A DNA stretch of 64,000 bases, taken from NCBI RefSeq assembly GCF_036826855.1, contig NZ_CP104578.1, positions 2,108,001-2,172,000 on the forward strand. Direction: 5' to 3'. Both the position numbers and the translations under genes were made by a program. Source of the DNA: Streptomyces sp. SJL17-4 (GTDB lineage: Bacteria; Actinomycetota; Actinomycetes; Streptomycetales; Streptomycetaceae). The notes beneath the pieces were generated by a model that worked only from the letters and a program-made list of their open reading frames with translations, did no database searches and was not told where the DNA came from. Position 1 is the stretch's first letter. Each line of letters opens with the position of its first letter. This document shows positions 49,052 to 58,462 of this stretch, piece after piece.

Positions 49052-49531
49052 TCAGGGAGACGCCGAAGCGCCGGCGTCGGGGGAACCGGGCAGCAGGTGA
49101 GTGAGGACGATGACGCTGTTCGTGCGCCGCACGAACGTCTCCGCCCGGATGCGCTCCAGCACCTCTTCGAAGTGTTCGATGTCCGCTGCTCGGATGTGCA
49201 GGAGGGCGTCGGCGCCTCCGGTCACCGTCATGGCGGCGACCACCTCCGGGTAGGCGCGGGCGACCTCCGCGAGCCGCCGGGGCGGAGCCGCGCTCTCGCA
49301 GAAGACCTCGACGTAAGCCTCGGTACGCCACCCGAGGGCGGACGGCCGTACGACGGCGGTGTAGCCCGTGATCACCTCCGCCTCACGCATCCGGTCGACG
49401 CGGCGTTTGACGGCGGCGGGGGAAAGGCCGATCTCCTGACCGATCTCCACGAAGCTGCGCCGGGCGTTGGCCACGAGGGCCGAGAGGATCCGGCGATCGA
49501 GATCGTCGAGTGATGGGGGCGGCTGGGCCAT
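49052..49531 (-). CDS. Lrp/AsnC-family regulator
   Basis: This 159-aa regulator starts at the ATG at 49531 with GGAGGAAG upstream. It has an N-terminal AsnC helix-turn-helix (LDDLDRRILSALVANARRS, then IGLSPAAVKRRVDRM) and a C-terminal RAM ligand-binding domain (EVVAAMTVTGGADALLHIRA). It lies 158 bp upstream of ddaH-rocD on the same strand and probably controls that pair in response to arginine or ornithine, as Lrp-type regulators commonly do for adjacent amino-acid genes. Confidence 0.92.
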   Translation of the reverse strand: MAQPPPSLDDLDRRILSALVANARRSFVEIGQEIGLSPAAVKRRVDRMREAEVITGYTAVVRPSALGWRTEAYVEVFCESAAPPRRLAEVARAYPEVVAAMTVTGGADALLHIRAADIEHFEEVLERIRAETFVRRTNSVIVLTHLLPGSPDAGASASP

Positions 49532-49895
49532 ACGTCGTCTTCCTCCGTTTCCACTGGTTCGCGCGGTCGGCTCCGCGGTGCGCCGAGCGCGTCCGGCGAT
49601 CCCGACATGAGCCTGACCCATGCGGGAGTCCGCCGCGCGAAACAGCGGTGGCGGATGCAGTGCGCGGGCGCGGAACGGGCCGAAGCCGTGCGCACGGCCG
49701 GACCTCGCGCGCTCGGGCCATCATGGTGGCCGGGCCCGTTGCGGCGCCGCAGGGGGTTTGTGCGGCGCCGCCCGGAAGGATCATGCCGCGACGGGAAGAC
49801 CCGGGCCTATCCGGACCCGATCACCTACGGATACTCATCTATTCCCTTCTTCCCTCTGGGCAGCGGCACGGAAGGCCGCCCCCACGCATGCGCAC
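49532..49895. promoter_or_regulatory. Gap upstream of the Lrp gene
   Basis: This 364-bp gap holds the Lrp-gene promoter and the 3' end region of the LAL gene. It contains a duplicated GCGGCGCCGC word around 49741-49775 and one copy of the 9-mer GTATCCGTA (reverse strand, 49826-49834), which recurs upstream of the LAL gene and the protease. No gene is supported. Confidence 0.45.
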
Positions 49896-52565
49896 TCACT
49901 CCTCCGCATCACCCCGGCCGACGGCCGCCAGCCCTTTGCGCGAGTGCGCGCCGGTCTTGCGCATGGCCCGGGCGACATGCTGTTCGACGGTGCGCGGTGA
50001 GAGGTGCAGGGCGGCGGCGATGTCCCGGTTCGTCATGCCCGCGCCGGCGAGCTCGGCGACCTCCGCCTCGCGCGGGGACAGGAGATCTCCGTAGCCGGGC
50101 CGCCCGGGCGCACGCCGCTCCTCCAGGGGGCGGTGTCCGCGCAGGTCAGCACGGGTGCGGGCCGCGTCCCAGGCAGCGCCGAGCCCCTCGAAACGGTCGG
50201 CGCAGTCAGCGAGGGCGGCGATCGCCTCGGGGGCGTCTTCGCCGGAGGCGAGCGCGCAGCGGGCGGCCGCGGTCGCGGTGAGCGCCGCGTGGTACGGGCA
50301 GGGCAGGGTGGTGTACGCGGCCGTGGCCTTCTCGTACCGCTGGACGGCGGCGGTCAGGTCGCCTGTGTACTCGGCGAGGACACCGTAGGTCCAGTCCAGG
50401 GCCGCGGACGCGGAAGGGGCGTCACGGCCGGTGAGTCCGGCCGCGAACTCCTCGGTCATCTCGCGGGCCGCCGCAGAGGCGCCGACTCGGGCAATGGCCT
50501 CGACGGCCCAGGGGGCGAGTTCGGCTCCCCAGGCCCAGACGCCTTTGGAGCGCAGCCGCCGCCAGGCGGCCGCGGCCTGGGCGGCGGCAGGTTCGGTCTC
50601 CTCACGGGCGAGGGCGAGCCGGATCAGGGCACCGGAAGCGGCGGCGGAGAGGGGGACGGGGCCGTCGTCGAGGTCGAGGGCGTCAGGCCCGACAAGGTGT
50701 TCGGTGAGGTCGGCCCATTCGCCTCGGGCGAGGGCCAGCAGGCCGAGGACGATGCGGGCGTCGGAGGCGATGTACGGCATGCCGCCTGCCTCGTCGACGA
50801 GGGCGCGGGCTCGCTCGGGGAGCCCGGCCCATCGGCCGGTGGCCCAGTCCAGGACGAGGGTGCAGCCGCGGCCGGTCTGCTCGGCGTAGGAGGCTCCGCT
50901 GCGGGCGGCGAGGGCGATGCCTTCGTCGAGCAGGGTGCGGGACTGCTCGTAGTGGCCGAGCCAGGCGGCGGCGTCGGCGGCGTTGCACAGGCCGCGGGCG
51001 GCCTGCTGGCGGCAGGCGACGAGATCGCTGTCCCGAGGCAGTCGGTCGATGAGAGACCAGGCGGCCGGATCGCCGATGTTGAGCAGCACGCTGACCTGGT
51101 TGGCGGCCACCGCCGCCTGCGCCACGGGGTCACCGGATTCGGTGGCCACGGCGAGGGCGCGTTCCATCCAGCCGATGTTGTCGGCGAGCGGTATCCCCGG
51201 CCAGTACGGCATGGCCAGAGCGGACATGGCACGGGCCAGCGGCACCGGCTGAGCCGCCAGATCGCCGACGGCACGGACGAGTTCGGCCTGACCCTCGCGG
51301 ACCCTGCCCATCTGGTTGCACAGGAGCAGGCCGAGGTCGAGCCGGATCTCCCCCCGGACACCCGGAGCGAGGCCGGGGTCGGCGACGATGTGCTGGAGGA
51401 CGTCCCTCGTCTGCTCCGAGTGCAGCCCGATGACGGCGCTGCGGGCGAGCATGACAGCCAGCCGGGAGCGGGCGTGCGGCGGCACCGGACCGTTGGCCAG
51501 GGAGGACTCCAGCAGCCGGACGGCGCGCTCGACCTCGCCGGTGTCGGCGTACTGCTCGGCGGCGCGCTCCACGGCACGCAGCCATCCGCGATCGTCACCG
51601 CAGGCCCGGCGGTGGCAGGCCACGGCCTCCCAGGGAACCGGCTGCCGCCGGGCGAGAAGCTCCGCCGCCCGCCGGTGCAGCGCCTCGCGTACGGGACCGG
51701 GGACTGCACGGCGGACGGCGATGGCCTCAAGGGGCGCGGCGAAGCCGTACCGGCCGTCGCCGTGTTCGTGCAGTGCGGCGCCGTGCAGCGCGGCGAGCAG
51801 AGCGTCGTGGCCGGTGTCCTCGGGCAGGCCGGCGACGGCGGCAAGTTCACGGGCGGTCGCGGGCCGCTCCAGGATCGCGGCGGCGAGGACCACCCGGCGG
51901 AGTGGTTCGGGGACGGCCGTGGTGCGCCGCAGGACGAGCGTGGCGAGCCGGGGCGGTGTGCCGACCGCTTCCAGGTCTTCGACGCGTGGCGGCATGCCGA
52001 GACGCCCGGCCCCGTGGGCGACCATCAGGTCGAGCAGATCGGCGACGGTCTGGGCGTTGCCGCCGGAGGCACGGTGCAGGGCTGCGGCGACATCGGCGGG
52101 ACATCGCTCCGCGTCCAGCGCGGCGGCGGCCAGTCGCCCGACGGCGGCGACGTCGAACGGGCCCAGCGTGTGCCGGACGACCGTCAGCCCGGCCGGGAAG
52201 TCGGTGTCCGGTCCGAGGACCAGGCCCGGCTCGATCAGCTCCTCGGGGCGGTAGGTGAGCACGCAGGCGAGCCCGGCGGGCCGGGCCGCCAGCAGCTCAC
52301 GCAGCGCGGCGGTGTCGCTGTCAGCTGCCCTGTGGACGTCCTCAACGGCGAGCAAAAGGGGACCGGCGGGTTGCTGTCCTTCGGTGGCGGCGGGGACAGT
52401 CGTCCGTGCGGGCACCGGCAGCGCGGTGAGCAGCCGGGTCAGCAAGCTGCTCTTGCCGGTACCGGCGGCGCCTTCGATCAGCAGCAGGACCGGCCGGACC
52501 TCGGTGTCCTCGGTGAGCGGGCGGGACAGTAGACGTATCAGCTCGGTATCCGCCAGTTCAGGCAT
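49896..52565 (-). CDS. Large ATP-binding LuxR-family (LAL) regulator
   Basis: This 889-aa transcriptional regulator has the classic LAL build: an N-terminal P-loop (LLIEGAAGTGKSSLL, about 29-43), Walker B-like LLLAVEDVHRAAD near 80, a long TPR-like helical centre, and a C-terminal LuxR helix-turn-helix (LSPREAEVAELAGAGMTNRD and SPRTVEQHVARAM, about 825-880). The ATG at 52565 follows AGGGTGAC; a GTG four codons upstream is possible. It is divergent from an anti-sigma-type ATPase gene. It may be unrelated to the ansamycin genes, being 12 kb away with metabolic genes between. Confidence 0.92.
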   Translation of the reverse strand: MPELADTELIRLLSRPLTEDTEVRPVLLLIEGAAGTGKSSLLTRLLTALPVPARTTVPAATEGQQPAGPLLLAVEDVHRAADSDTAALRELLAARPAGLACVLTYRPEELIEPGLVLGPDTDFPAGLTVVRHTLGPFDVAAVGRLAAAALDAERCPADVAAALHRASGGNAQTVADLLDLMVAHGAGRLGMPPRVEDLEAVGTPPRLATLVLRRTTAVPEPLRRVVLAAAILERPATARELAAVAGLPEDTGHDALLAALHGAALHEHGDGRYGFAAPLEAIAVRRAVPGPVREALHRRAAELLARRQPVPWEAVACHRRACGDDRGWLRAVERAAEQYADTGEVERAVRLLESSLANGPVPPHARSRLAVMLARSAVIGLHSEQTRDVLQHIVADPGLAPGVRGEIRLDLGLLLCNQMGRVREGQAELVRAVGDLAAQPVPLARAMSALAMPYWPGIPLADNIGWMERALAVATESGDPVAQAAVAANQVSVLLNIGDPAAWSLIDRLPRDSDLVACRQQAARGLCNAADAAAWLGHYEQSRTLLDEGIALAARSGASYAEQTGRGCTLVLDWATGRWAGLPERARALVDEAGGMPYIASDARIVLGLLALARGEWADLTEHLVGPDALDLDDGPVPLSAAASGALIRLALAREETEPAAAQAAAAWRRLRSKGVWAWGAELAPWAVEAIARVGASAAAREMTEEFAAGLTGRDAPSASAALDWTYGVLAEYTGDLTAAVQRYEKATAAYTTLPCPYHAALTATAAARCALASGEDAPEAIAALADCADRFEGLGAAWDAARTRADLRGHRPLEERRAPGRPGYGDLLSPREAEVAELAGAGMTNRDIAAALHLSPRTVEQHVARAMRKTGAHSRKGLAAVGRGDAEE

Positions 52566-52739
52566 GGTCGTCACCCTGTGGCCCCTGCATCCCTTTTGTT
52601 TGCGTATCCGTACTTCAGTCTCTCCTGATTGCGGCTCCCCTGTGTGGCGGGGAGCGTGGGGCGGGTCAAGCCCTCCTGGCCCGTCGGGCCGACGGGGGCC
52701 GCCGCCGGCCCCACCGGCTGCCCAGGCAGGAGTCCTGTG

Positions 52740-53228
52740 GTGAATGAGATGACGTACCCGAGCCCCCTCACGGCACCCCGGAAGGCAACCGAGCCGACGC
52801 CGCGACGCCTTCCCGTCGAGGAAGTGCCGCCCTGCACCGGCCGCCTGCTGGCCGCGGTGACGGTGCCCGCGCTTCCGGCGTCCGTGCCACTGCTGCGAAC
52901 CGTTACGCGCAGGGTGGTCGGCGGCTGCCGACTGCCGGAAGGGGTCGACGAGGCGGTCACGCTGATCGTGACCGAGCTCGCCACCAACGCGGTCCTGCAC
53001 AGCGGCGGCGCCGAGGTGTCCGTGTTCCTCGAGGTCGGCAACGCGGCGGTGATCGTGCGAGTGCGCGACGACGGACAGTGGCAGGAACGCCACACTCCGC
53101 GACGTGAGGCCGCAGACGTGGACACGACCTTCGGGCGCGGCCTGGACCTGGTCGACGCGTACGCGCTCGAGTCGTCCATCGCGCGGACCGCCACCGGCAC
53201 AACAGTGAGGGCCGTCGTCGCGTTCTAG
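52740..53228 (+). CDS. Histidine-kinase-like ATPase (anti-sigma factor type)
   Basis: This 162-aa protein has a single HATPase_c domain of the RsbW/SpoIIAB-like class abundant in Streptomyces. The N box is VTELATNAVLHSG (about 78-90), the D/G region VRVRDDGQW, and the second G box FGRGLDLVDAYALE. The GTG at 52740 has AGGAG seven bases upstream; an ATG nine bases on is an alternative. It lies divergent from the LAL regulator across a 174-bp gap that contains one GTATCCGTA copy (52604-52612). Confidence 0.85.
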   Translation: MNEMTYPSPLTAPRKATEPTPRRLPVEEVPPCTGRLLAAVTVPALPASVPLLRTVTRRVVGGCRLPEGVDEAVTLIVTELATNAVLHSGGAEVSVFLEVGNAAVIVRVRDDGQWQERHTPRREAADVDTTFGRGLDLVDAYALESSIARTATGTTVRAVVAF

Positions 53229-53973
53229 CGGCACCCGTTCCCACAGCGAGTGTTCGCCGCCGCATCGACGACCGCCGCTCCCGCCCCACTGCGGCCGGGC
53301 TTGAGCAGTCGGACCCACGCGCCTCCTTGCACTGTCCCGTTGCCGAAGCGGCCGGATCCCCCGCCGGCACAGGCCGCCCGCACGGGGGCTTCGACTGCGC
53401 CCTGCACGCACACGGCGTGGGCCCTCCACGAGAAGCGGCCAACCTGCTGACGCGCGGGTAACGTACACGCCGCCTGCGACGTGCGAACAGCCCTGCCCGC
53501 TGTGCGTATTGATCGATCTGGGCTTCAGACCGTGATCGACGACATGAACGTGCGTGAACCAGGCGGGGCATGACACCGGACGGGTTAATCACGTATCCGT
53601 AGCGGAACGCACCCGGATAGGCGTCCGGCCGGTTCCAGCCATAGGTTCCTGCCATCCGGTCGGCCGGTCCGCTCCCGCAACGGGGGACGTGCGGACAGCC
53701 GACCGGTGCACCGCGCGGCTGAAGGGAGTCGCGTGCGGCGCGCTCAGCCCACCAGGCCACGGCGACCGCACCATGCCTCCCCAAGTATTCGGACCCGAGC
53801 GCACCCCACGCCGACGAGGCTCACGGCCCGGGGCTCCCTTCACCCGCCGCGCGGCCGGCCGCCGCACCAACCCCCACTTCTCCTGTTCGCGGCCACAGGA
53901 GCCGGTTTGTCATGCACTGACCATGAATGCATGGATTCGTGCTGCCGGGTCGAACCCCTGGAAAGGCCACGCC
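53229..53973. other. 745-bp gap upstream of the protease gene
   Basis: I see no convincing gene. Open frames here lack ribosome sites and third-position bias consistent with one frame. The region has AT-richer patches (around 53505-53530 and 53584-53600), including a GTATCCGTA copy at 53593-53601, and could carry the protease promoter with a long leader. Confidence 0.5.
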
Positions 53974-55761
53974 TTGAACGGCTACAGACGCATTCGCATA
54001 TCCCTGCTCGCGGCGACCGCCACCGCGCTCCTCGCCGCCGGCACCGCCACCTCCGCCGCCGCGCCCTCCCCGGCCGCCTCTGGCGCCACGCCGTCCACCG
54101 CTGCCGATCAGGCGCCCGTGGAGCGCCTGATCGTCGGCTACAAGTCGGCGGCCACGGAGGCCACGTCCGACTCCGCGGCGTCCAAGGACGCCGAGGCGAA
54201 GGGCAAGAAGGCCGGAGAGCGCCTCGGCTTCGAGCGCCGCCTGGGCACCGGCGCGGCGCTGGTCGACCTCGGCGGCGAGCTCGGCACGAAGGACTCGGAG
54301 GACGTCATGGCGGCCTTCCGGGCCGACCCGGACGTCGCCTACGTCGTACCTGACCGGCGGATGTACGCGGCCGCCGTCAGCCCCGACGACTCCCAGTACT
54401 ACCGCCAGTGGGACCTGTTCGAGGCCACCGCAGGCATGAACGTCCCCGGCGCCTGGGACAAGGCGACCGGCTCGGGCGTCAACGTCGCGGTCATCGACAC
54501 CGGCTACGTCAACCACTCCGACCTCGCCGCCAACGTGATCGCCGGGTACGACTTCATCTCCGACCCGTGGATGGCCAACGACGGCGGAGGCCGTGACAGC
54601 AACGCCGCCGACCCGGGCGACTGGCTGTACTCCGGCGACTGCGGCACCGACTCGAGCGGCAACCCGGTTCCGTACAACGACACGAACAACTCCTGGCACG
54701 GCACGCACGTCGCCGGGACGATCGCCGCGAGCACGAACAACAGCAAGGGCATCGCCGGCATCGCGTACGACGCGACGATCCAGCCGGTCCGCGTGCTCGG
54801 CAAGTGCGGCGGCACGACGGCCGACATCATGGACGGCATCACCTGGGCGTCCGGCGGCTACGTCCCGGGCGTGCCGGCCAACCCGAACCCCGCCGACGTC
54901 ATCAACATGAGCCTCGGCGGCAGCGGGGCCTGCGACTCCGGCACCCAGAGCGCCATCAACGCCGCCGTGAACCGCGGCAGCACCATCGTCGTCGCGGCGG
55001 GCAACAGCAACATGAACGCGGCGAACTTCAATCCGGCCAACTGCTCCGGCGTCATCACGGTCGCCGCCTCCGACCGCGAGGGCAACCGGGCCTCCTACTC
55101 CAACTACGGCACGATCGTCGACATCACCGCCCCCGGCGGCGAGACCGGCGCGAGCTCCGCGAACGGCATCTGGTCCACGCTCAACACCGGCACCCGCAGC
55201 GTCGGCAGCGAGACCTACAGCGCCTACCAGGGCACCAGCATGGCCGCCCCGCACATCGCCGGCCTCGCCGCGCTGATGAAGCAGGCGACGCCGTCCATGA
55301 CGCCGGGACAGATCGAGGCCGCGATCAAGAGCAACGCACGCCCCCTGCCCGGCTACTGCTCCGGCGGCTGCGGCGCGGGCCTCGCCGACGCGACGGCCAC
55401 CCTCGGTACGCCGAGCGGCAACACGTTCACCAACTCGGCGAACTACACCATCTCCGACAACGCCACGGTCGAATCCCCCCTCACGGTCACCGGCATCACC
55501 GGATACGCCCCGACCGACCTCAAGATCGCCGTCGACATCAAGCACACGTACCGCGGCGACCTGAAGATCGAGAGCGTCGCCCCGAACGGCCTCGCCATGG
55601 TCCTGAAGAACACGAGCTCCGGCGACAGCGCCGACAACGTCATCACCACCTACACCGTCGACGCCTCCAACGTCCCCGCGAGCGGCACCTGGAAACTGCG
55701 CGTCACCGACCTCTACACCGGCGACACCGGCTACATCGACTCCTGGAGCCTGACCTTCTGA
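53974..55761 (+). CDS. Secreted subtilisin-like serine protease with P domain
   Basis: This 595-aa S8 peptidase is exported. I choose the TTG at 53974 (GGAAAGG six bases upstream), because a clean signal peptide follows directly (RRIRIS, then an Ala/Leu core ending TSAAAPS); a longer ATG start at 53923 would bury it. An I9-type propeptide covers about 48-130 (RLIVGYKS...AFRADPDVAYVVPD). The catalytic triad is Asp in VAVIDTGYVNHSD, His in NSWHGTHVAGTI and Ser in YQGTSMAAPHIAG. A C-terminal P domain (from ~485: HTYRGDLKIESVAPNG) ends GYIDSWSLTF. Paired cysteines in the catalytic domain fit an extracellular enzyme. A hairpin follows the stop. Confidence 0.94.
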   Translation: MNGYRRIRISLLAATATALLAAGTATSAAAPSPAASGATPSTAADQAPVERLIVGYKSAATEATSDSAASKDAEAKGKKAGERLGFERRLGTGAALVDLGGELGTKDSEDVMAAFRADPDVAYVVPDRRMYAAAVSPDDSQYYRQWDLFEATAGMNVPGAWDKATGSGVNVAVIDTGYVNHSDLAANVIAGYDFISDPWMANDGGGRDSNAADPGDWLYSGDCGTDSSGNPVPYNDTNNSWHGTHVAGTIAASTNNSKGIAGIAYDATIQPVRVLGKCGGTTADIMDGITWASGGYVPGVPANPNPADVINMSLGGSGACDSGTQSAINAAVNRGSTIVVAAGNSNMNAANFNPANCSGVITVAASDREGNRASYSNYGTIVDITAPGGETGASSANGIWSTLNTGTRSVGSETYSAYQGTSMAAPHIAGLAALMKQATPSMTPGQIEAAIKSNARPLPGYCSGGCGAGLADATATLGTPSGNTFTNSANYTISDNATVESPLTVTGITGYAPTDLKIAVDIKHTYRGDLKIESVAPNGLAMVLKNTSSGDSADNVITTYTVDASNVPASGTWKLRVTDLYTGDTGYIDSWSLTF

Positions 55762-55787
55762 CGGCCCGCGCCCCGTCCCGCCCAAGG

Positions 55788-55819
55788 GCCCGCCGATGCC
55801 GAGGCCGGCATCGGCGGGC
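55788..55819 (+). terminator. Terminator after the protease gene
   Basis: A perfect 14-bp stem (55788-55801 with 55806-55819) with a four-base loop starts 26 bp after the protease stop. No T-tract follows. Confidence 0.8.
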
Positions 55820-55933
55820 TCCGCCGTCGCCGACCTGCGGGGCGTGACGGGGCGGGGGGCTCCCGGAGCACACTTACCCGCCAGTAGGGTCTGCTTGCGC
55901 CCTTCCCGTCGTTCCCCGCCTGAAGGAGTTCCG

Positions 55934-56305
55934 ATGCCCACGCCCGCCCGCTCCGCACTCGCGTTGGCCGCGCTGCTCGCCTCCGCGGGCGCCGCGCATT
56001 TCATCGCCCCGAAGCAGTTCGACGCCATCGTGCCGCGCGCGCTGCCCGGCCGCCCCCGGACGTGGACCGCCGTGAGCGGTGCGGTCGAGCTGGGCCTGGC
56101 CGCGGGGCTCGTCGTTCCCGCGACACGCCGGACGAGTGCCCGCGCCGCCGCCGCCTTCTTCGCGGCGGTGTTCCCGGCCAACGTGAAGATGGCCTACGAC
56201 TGGCGTCATCGCCCGGCTTCCGCCCGGGCCGTCGCCTACGCACGGCTTCCCTTGCAGATCCCGCTGATCCTCTGGGCACGCGGCGCCGCTCGCGACGACC
56301 GGTGA
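55934..56305 (+). CDS. DoxX-like integral membrane protein
   Basis: This 123-aa protein has an ATG at 55934 behind AAGGAG. It shows about four hydrophobic segments (ALALAALLASAGAAHFI, GAVELGLAAGLVVPA, AAAAFFAAVFPAN, LPLQIPLILWA) and the family-like HFIAPKQFDAIVP near the first. DoxX-like small membrane proteins are widespread and mostly of unknown function. It stands alone between the protease terminator and convergent SDR genes. Confidence 0.82.
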   Translation: MPTPARSALALAALLASAGAAHFIAPKQFDAIVPRALPGRPRTWTAVSGAVELGLAAGLVVPATRRTSARAAAAFFAAVFPANVKMAYDWRHRPASARAVAYARLPLQIPLILWARGAARDDR

Positions 56306-56314
56306 CGGCGTACC

Positions 56315-56360
56315 CGCTCGACGAGCGGTGAGCGCGAACTCGCTCGACGAGCGGTGAGCG
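56315..56360. repeat. 20-bp direct repeat between convergent genes
   Basis: The 20-mer CGCTCGACGAGCGGTGAGCG occurs at 56315-56334 and 56341-56360. Each copy holds a GCTCG-A-CGAGC palindrome, so the pair could form small hairpins and help end transcription between the DoxX-like gene and the SDR gene. Confidence 0.75.
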
Positions 56361-56402
56361 AGCCGCGGAGAACGGCGATACCTGCCCGGCCCTTCGCGTC
56401 TC

Positions 56403-57233
56403 CTACCGTGGCCCTCCGGTCTTCAGCAGCTTCCCCTGGGCGCGGCGGCCCTGTGCGACCGCGAGGGGGACTGCGCGCAGGGCCAGTCGGGGCAGCGCGT
56501 CGGCGATCCGCGCCTGCAGTCCTCGCCACCTGGGGATCGTGGTGACCGGCCTCGGCCGGTCGAGCACGGTCGCCACGGCGGCGACGACCTCCTCGGGCCG
56601 CAGAAGCTTGCCGGAGAAGGACAGGGCCGAGGCGGGGTCGTCGAGTTTGTCGTGGAGCATCGGAGTCCAGATGCCGTCCGGACACACGCACGAGATGTCG
56701 ATGTCCTTGACGCCCGCGAGGCGGAGATCGGCGAGCGTGCTCAGGCTGAATCCTATCGCCGCGTGCTTCGACGCCGCGTACACCGCCTCGCCCGGAACGA
56801 GCGTGATACCGGCGAGGGAGACGGTGTTCACGATGTGCCCGCCACCGCGGCCACGCATGGCGTCGATCGCCGCCACGGTGCCGTTGACGGTTCCCAGGGC
56901 GTTGACCTCCAGCATCAGCCGACGGGTGTCGGGGCTCTGTTCCCAGGCGGGCCCGGTCACCAGGACGCCGGCGTTGTTCACCCACACGTCGAGGCGGCCG
57001 GTACGGCCGAGGATGCGGTCACGGGCCCCTTCGACCGCGGCGTGGTCGCGCACGTCGAGGGCTCGCGCTTCGGCGCGTTCGCCGAGTTCTGCGGCGGTCG
57101 CCTGGGCGGCCGTCTCGTCGAGGTCGGTGACCAGCACCGTGTAGCCGCGTTCCACAAGCAGCCGGGCGATCAGCCGGCCCAGCCCACGCCCGGCGCCGGT
57201 GACGACGGCGCCCGCGGGTGTGCGCGGGCTCAT
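56403..57233 (-). CDS. Short-chain dehydrogenase/reductase
   Basis: This 276-aa SDR has its ATG at 57233 overlapping the stop of the upstream hydrolase gene (ATGA). Nucleotide motif VVTGAGRGLGRLIA, NNAG motif (VWVNNAGVLVTG), catalytic Ser in NTVSLAGI and YxxxK as YAASKHA are all intact. The TDLDE after the second strand favours NAD. Substrate is unknown; pairing with an MBL-fold hydrolase and an AraC regulator suggests a small catabolic or lipid-modifying unit. Confidence 0.9.
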   Translation of the reverse strand: MSPRTPAGAVVTGAGRGLGRLIARLLVERGYTVLVTDLDETAAQATAAELGERAEARALDVRDHAAVEGARDRILGRTGRLDVWVNNAGVLVTGPAWEQSPDTRRLMLEVNALGTVNGTVAAIDAMRGRGGGHIVNTVSLAGITLVPGEAVYAASKHAAIGFSLSTLADLRLAGVKDIDISCVCPDGIWTPMLHDKLDDPASALSFSGKLLRPEEVVAAVATVLDRPRPVTTIPRWRGLQARIADALPRLALRAVPLAVAQGRRAQGKLLKTGGPR

Positions 57234-58405
57234 CGGAGGCCCGCCGTGATCCGGCCGTAGGCGATCCCGCCGTGGACGTAGGTGGGCACGACCGGCCAGA
57301 AGCGCTTCCACGGCGCGAGTTCGGTCGAGGGCAGGATCTGCAGCCACCTCGGGTCGCGCCGGCAGGGGTCGGCCAGCGTCTTCTCCTTGACCATGGAGTC
57401 GTACTGGTCCAGGGAGTCCTCAAGGGTGTTGGCGTTGGGGACGATCTCCCGGCCGAATTCGCGGTGGTACTTCCGGATGCCGGGGATCCTGGAGAGCTCG
57501 GGCTGCCAGTTGTCGAGGGAGATGCCGTTCTCCGAGGACACCCAGACGCCGTCCGGGGTGTTGATCACGAGCGAGTGGTTGCCGTCGGTGTGTCCGGGCG
57601 TCCACAGCAGGGCGATGCCCGGGCCGAGCTCGATGTCGCCGTCGAAGGTGACGCACTTGTCCGGGTCCACGCCGTCGAGTCCGCCGTCGACGTACCAGGC
57701 CCACTGCATCGGGTGCAGCGACTGCAAGGTGGCCAGCTCACGGCTGTGCACCAGCATCCGCGCGCCGCCGAACAGCGGCCGACGTGGCGCGGTCTCCCCG
57801 TCGATGACCTTCGACGATCCGAGGATCATCCGCGGGTCCTGCACGTGCAGGTGGTCGAAGGTGCAGAAGTCGATGTCGTCGGCGCTCAGGCCGACCTTGG
57901 CCAGGACGTCGCCGGGTTCGTTGTAGTACTTCAGCACGACCTTCTCGGCGAGCCGGCCGCCGGGAATCCTGTCCATGAGCCGCCGCAGGTTGCGGTAGAA
58001 CGGCGCCTCGGCCGAGCCGTCCGGGACAGTGGGCTCGAAGACGAGTGTCCGGGGCCGGCCGTTCCAGTCGTCGTACTGCACCACGATCATCCGGTTGATC
58101 ATCGATATCAGCGGCAGCGTCGGTACCGAGACCGCTCCGTGAAAGGCGTACGCGACCGGGTACGGTGCCGCCGCGATGTCCACGGACTTCACCGCCCGGA
58201 CCTGTCCCTGCGCCTTGAACCGTCCCTTGTACGCCGCGGCCGCCGCGCGGACCGCACGCAGCCGGTCCCCTCGCGGCCACACCTCGTGGACTCCGTCGAA
58301 CTCGGGGACCGGGCGGGCTCCGATGCCGGCCAGGTGGTCGGCCGATCGGCTGTGCTGCACGATGCATCGCTCCTCGTCGTCCGCGGCACTCAGGCCCGTC
58401 AGCAT
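57230..58405 (-). CDS. Metallo-beta-lactamase-fold hydrolase
   Basis: The frame gives 391 aa from the ATG at 58405; a GTG at 58417 is an alternative. The metal site is clear: DHLHVQD (HxHxxD) at about 210-216, TPGHTDGNHSL with the second His near 303, and a later His in VPTYVHGGIAYG. It is larger than most MBL hydrolases, with an extra N-terminal domain of about 130 residues that I do not recognise. It is translationally coupled to the SDR and lies 57 bp after the AraC regulator. Lactone or ester hydrolysis is possible but not shown. Confidence 0.85.
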   Translation of the reverse strand: MLTGLSAADDEERCIVQHSRSADHLAGIGARPVPEFDGVHEVWPRGDRLRAVRAAAAAYKGRFKAQGQVRAVKSVDIAAAPYPVAYAFHGAVSVPTLPLISMINRMIVVQYDDWNGRPRTLVFEPTVPDGSAEAPFYRNLRRLMDRIPGGRLAEKVVLKYYNEPGDVLAKVGLSADDIDFCTFDHLHVQDPRMILGSSKVIDGETAPRRPLFGGARMLVHSRELATLQSLHPMQWAWYVDGGLDGVDPDKCVTFDGDIELGPGIALLWTPGHTDGNHSLVINTPDGVWVSSENGISLDNWQPELSRIPGIRKYHREFGREIVPNANTLEDSLDQYDSMVKEKTLADPCRRDPRWLQILPSTELAPWKRFWPVVPTYVHGGIAYGRITAGLR

Positions 58406-58462
58406 GGCCCTCGGCACCCACGGAAACTTGTTCTCGCGCGACAGACCTCCGAGGGCTCCGGA

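Noticed and set aside
53554..53973. Longer N-terminus of the subtilisin gene
   Set aside because: It would put 140 unconserved residues before a clean signal peptide. The TTG at 53974 has a proper ribosome site.
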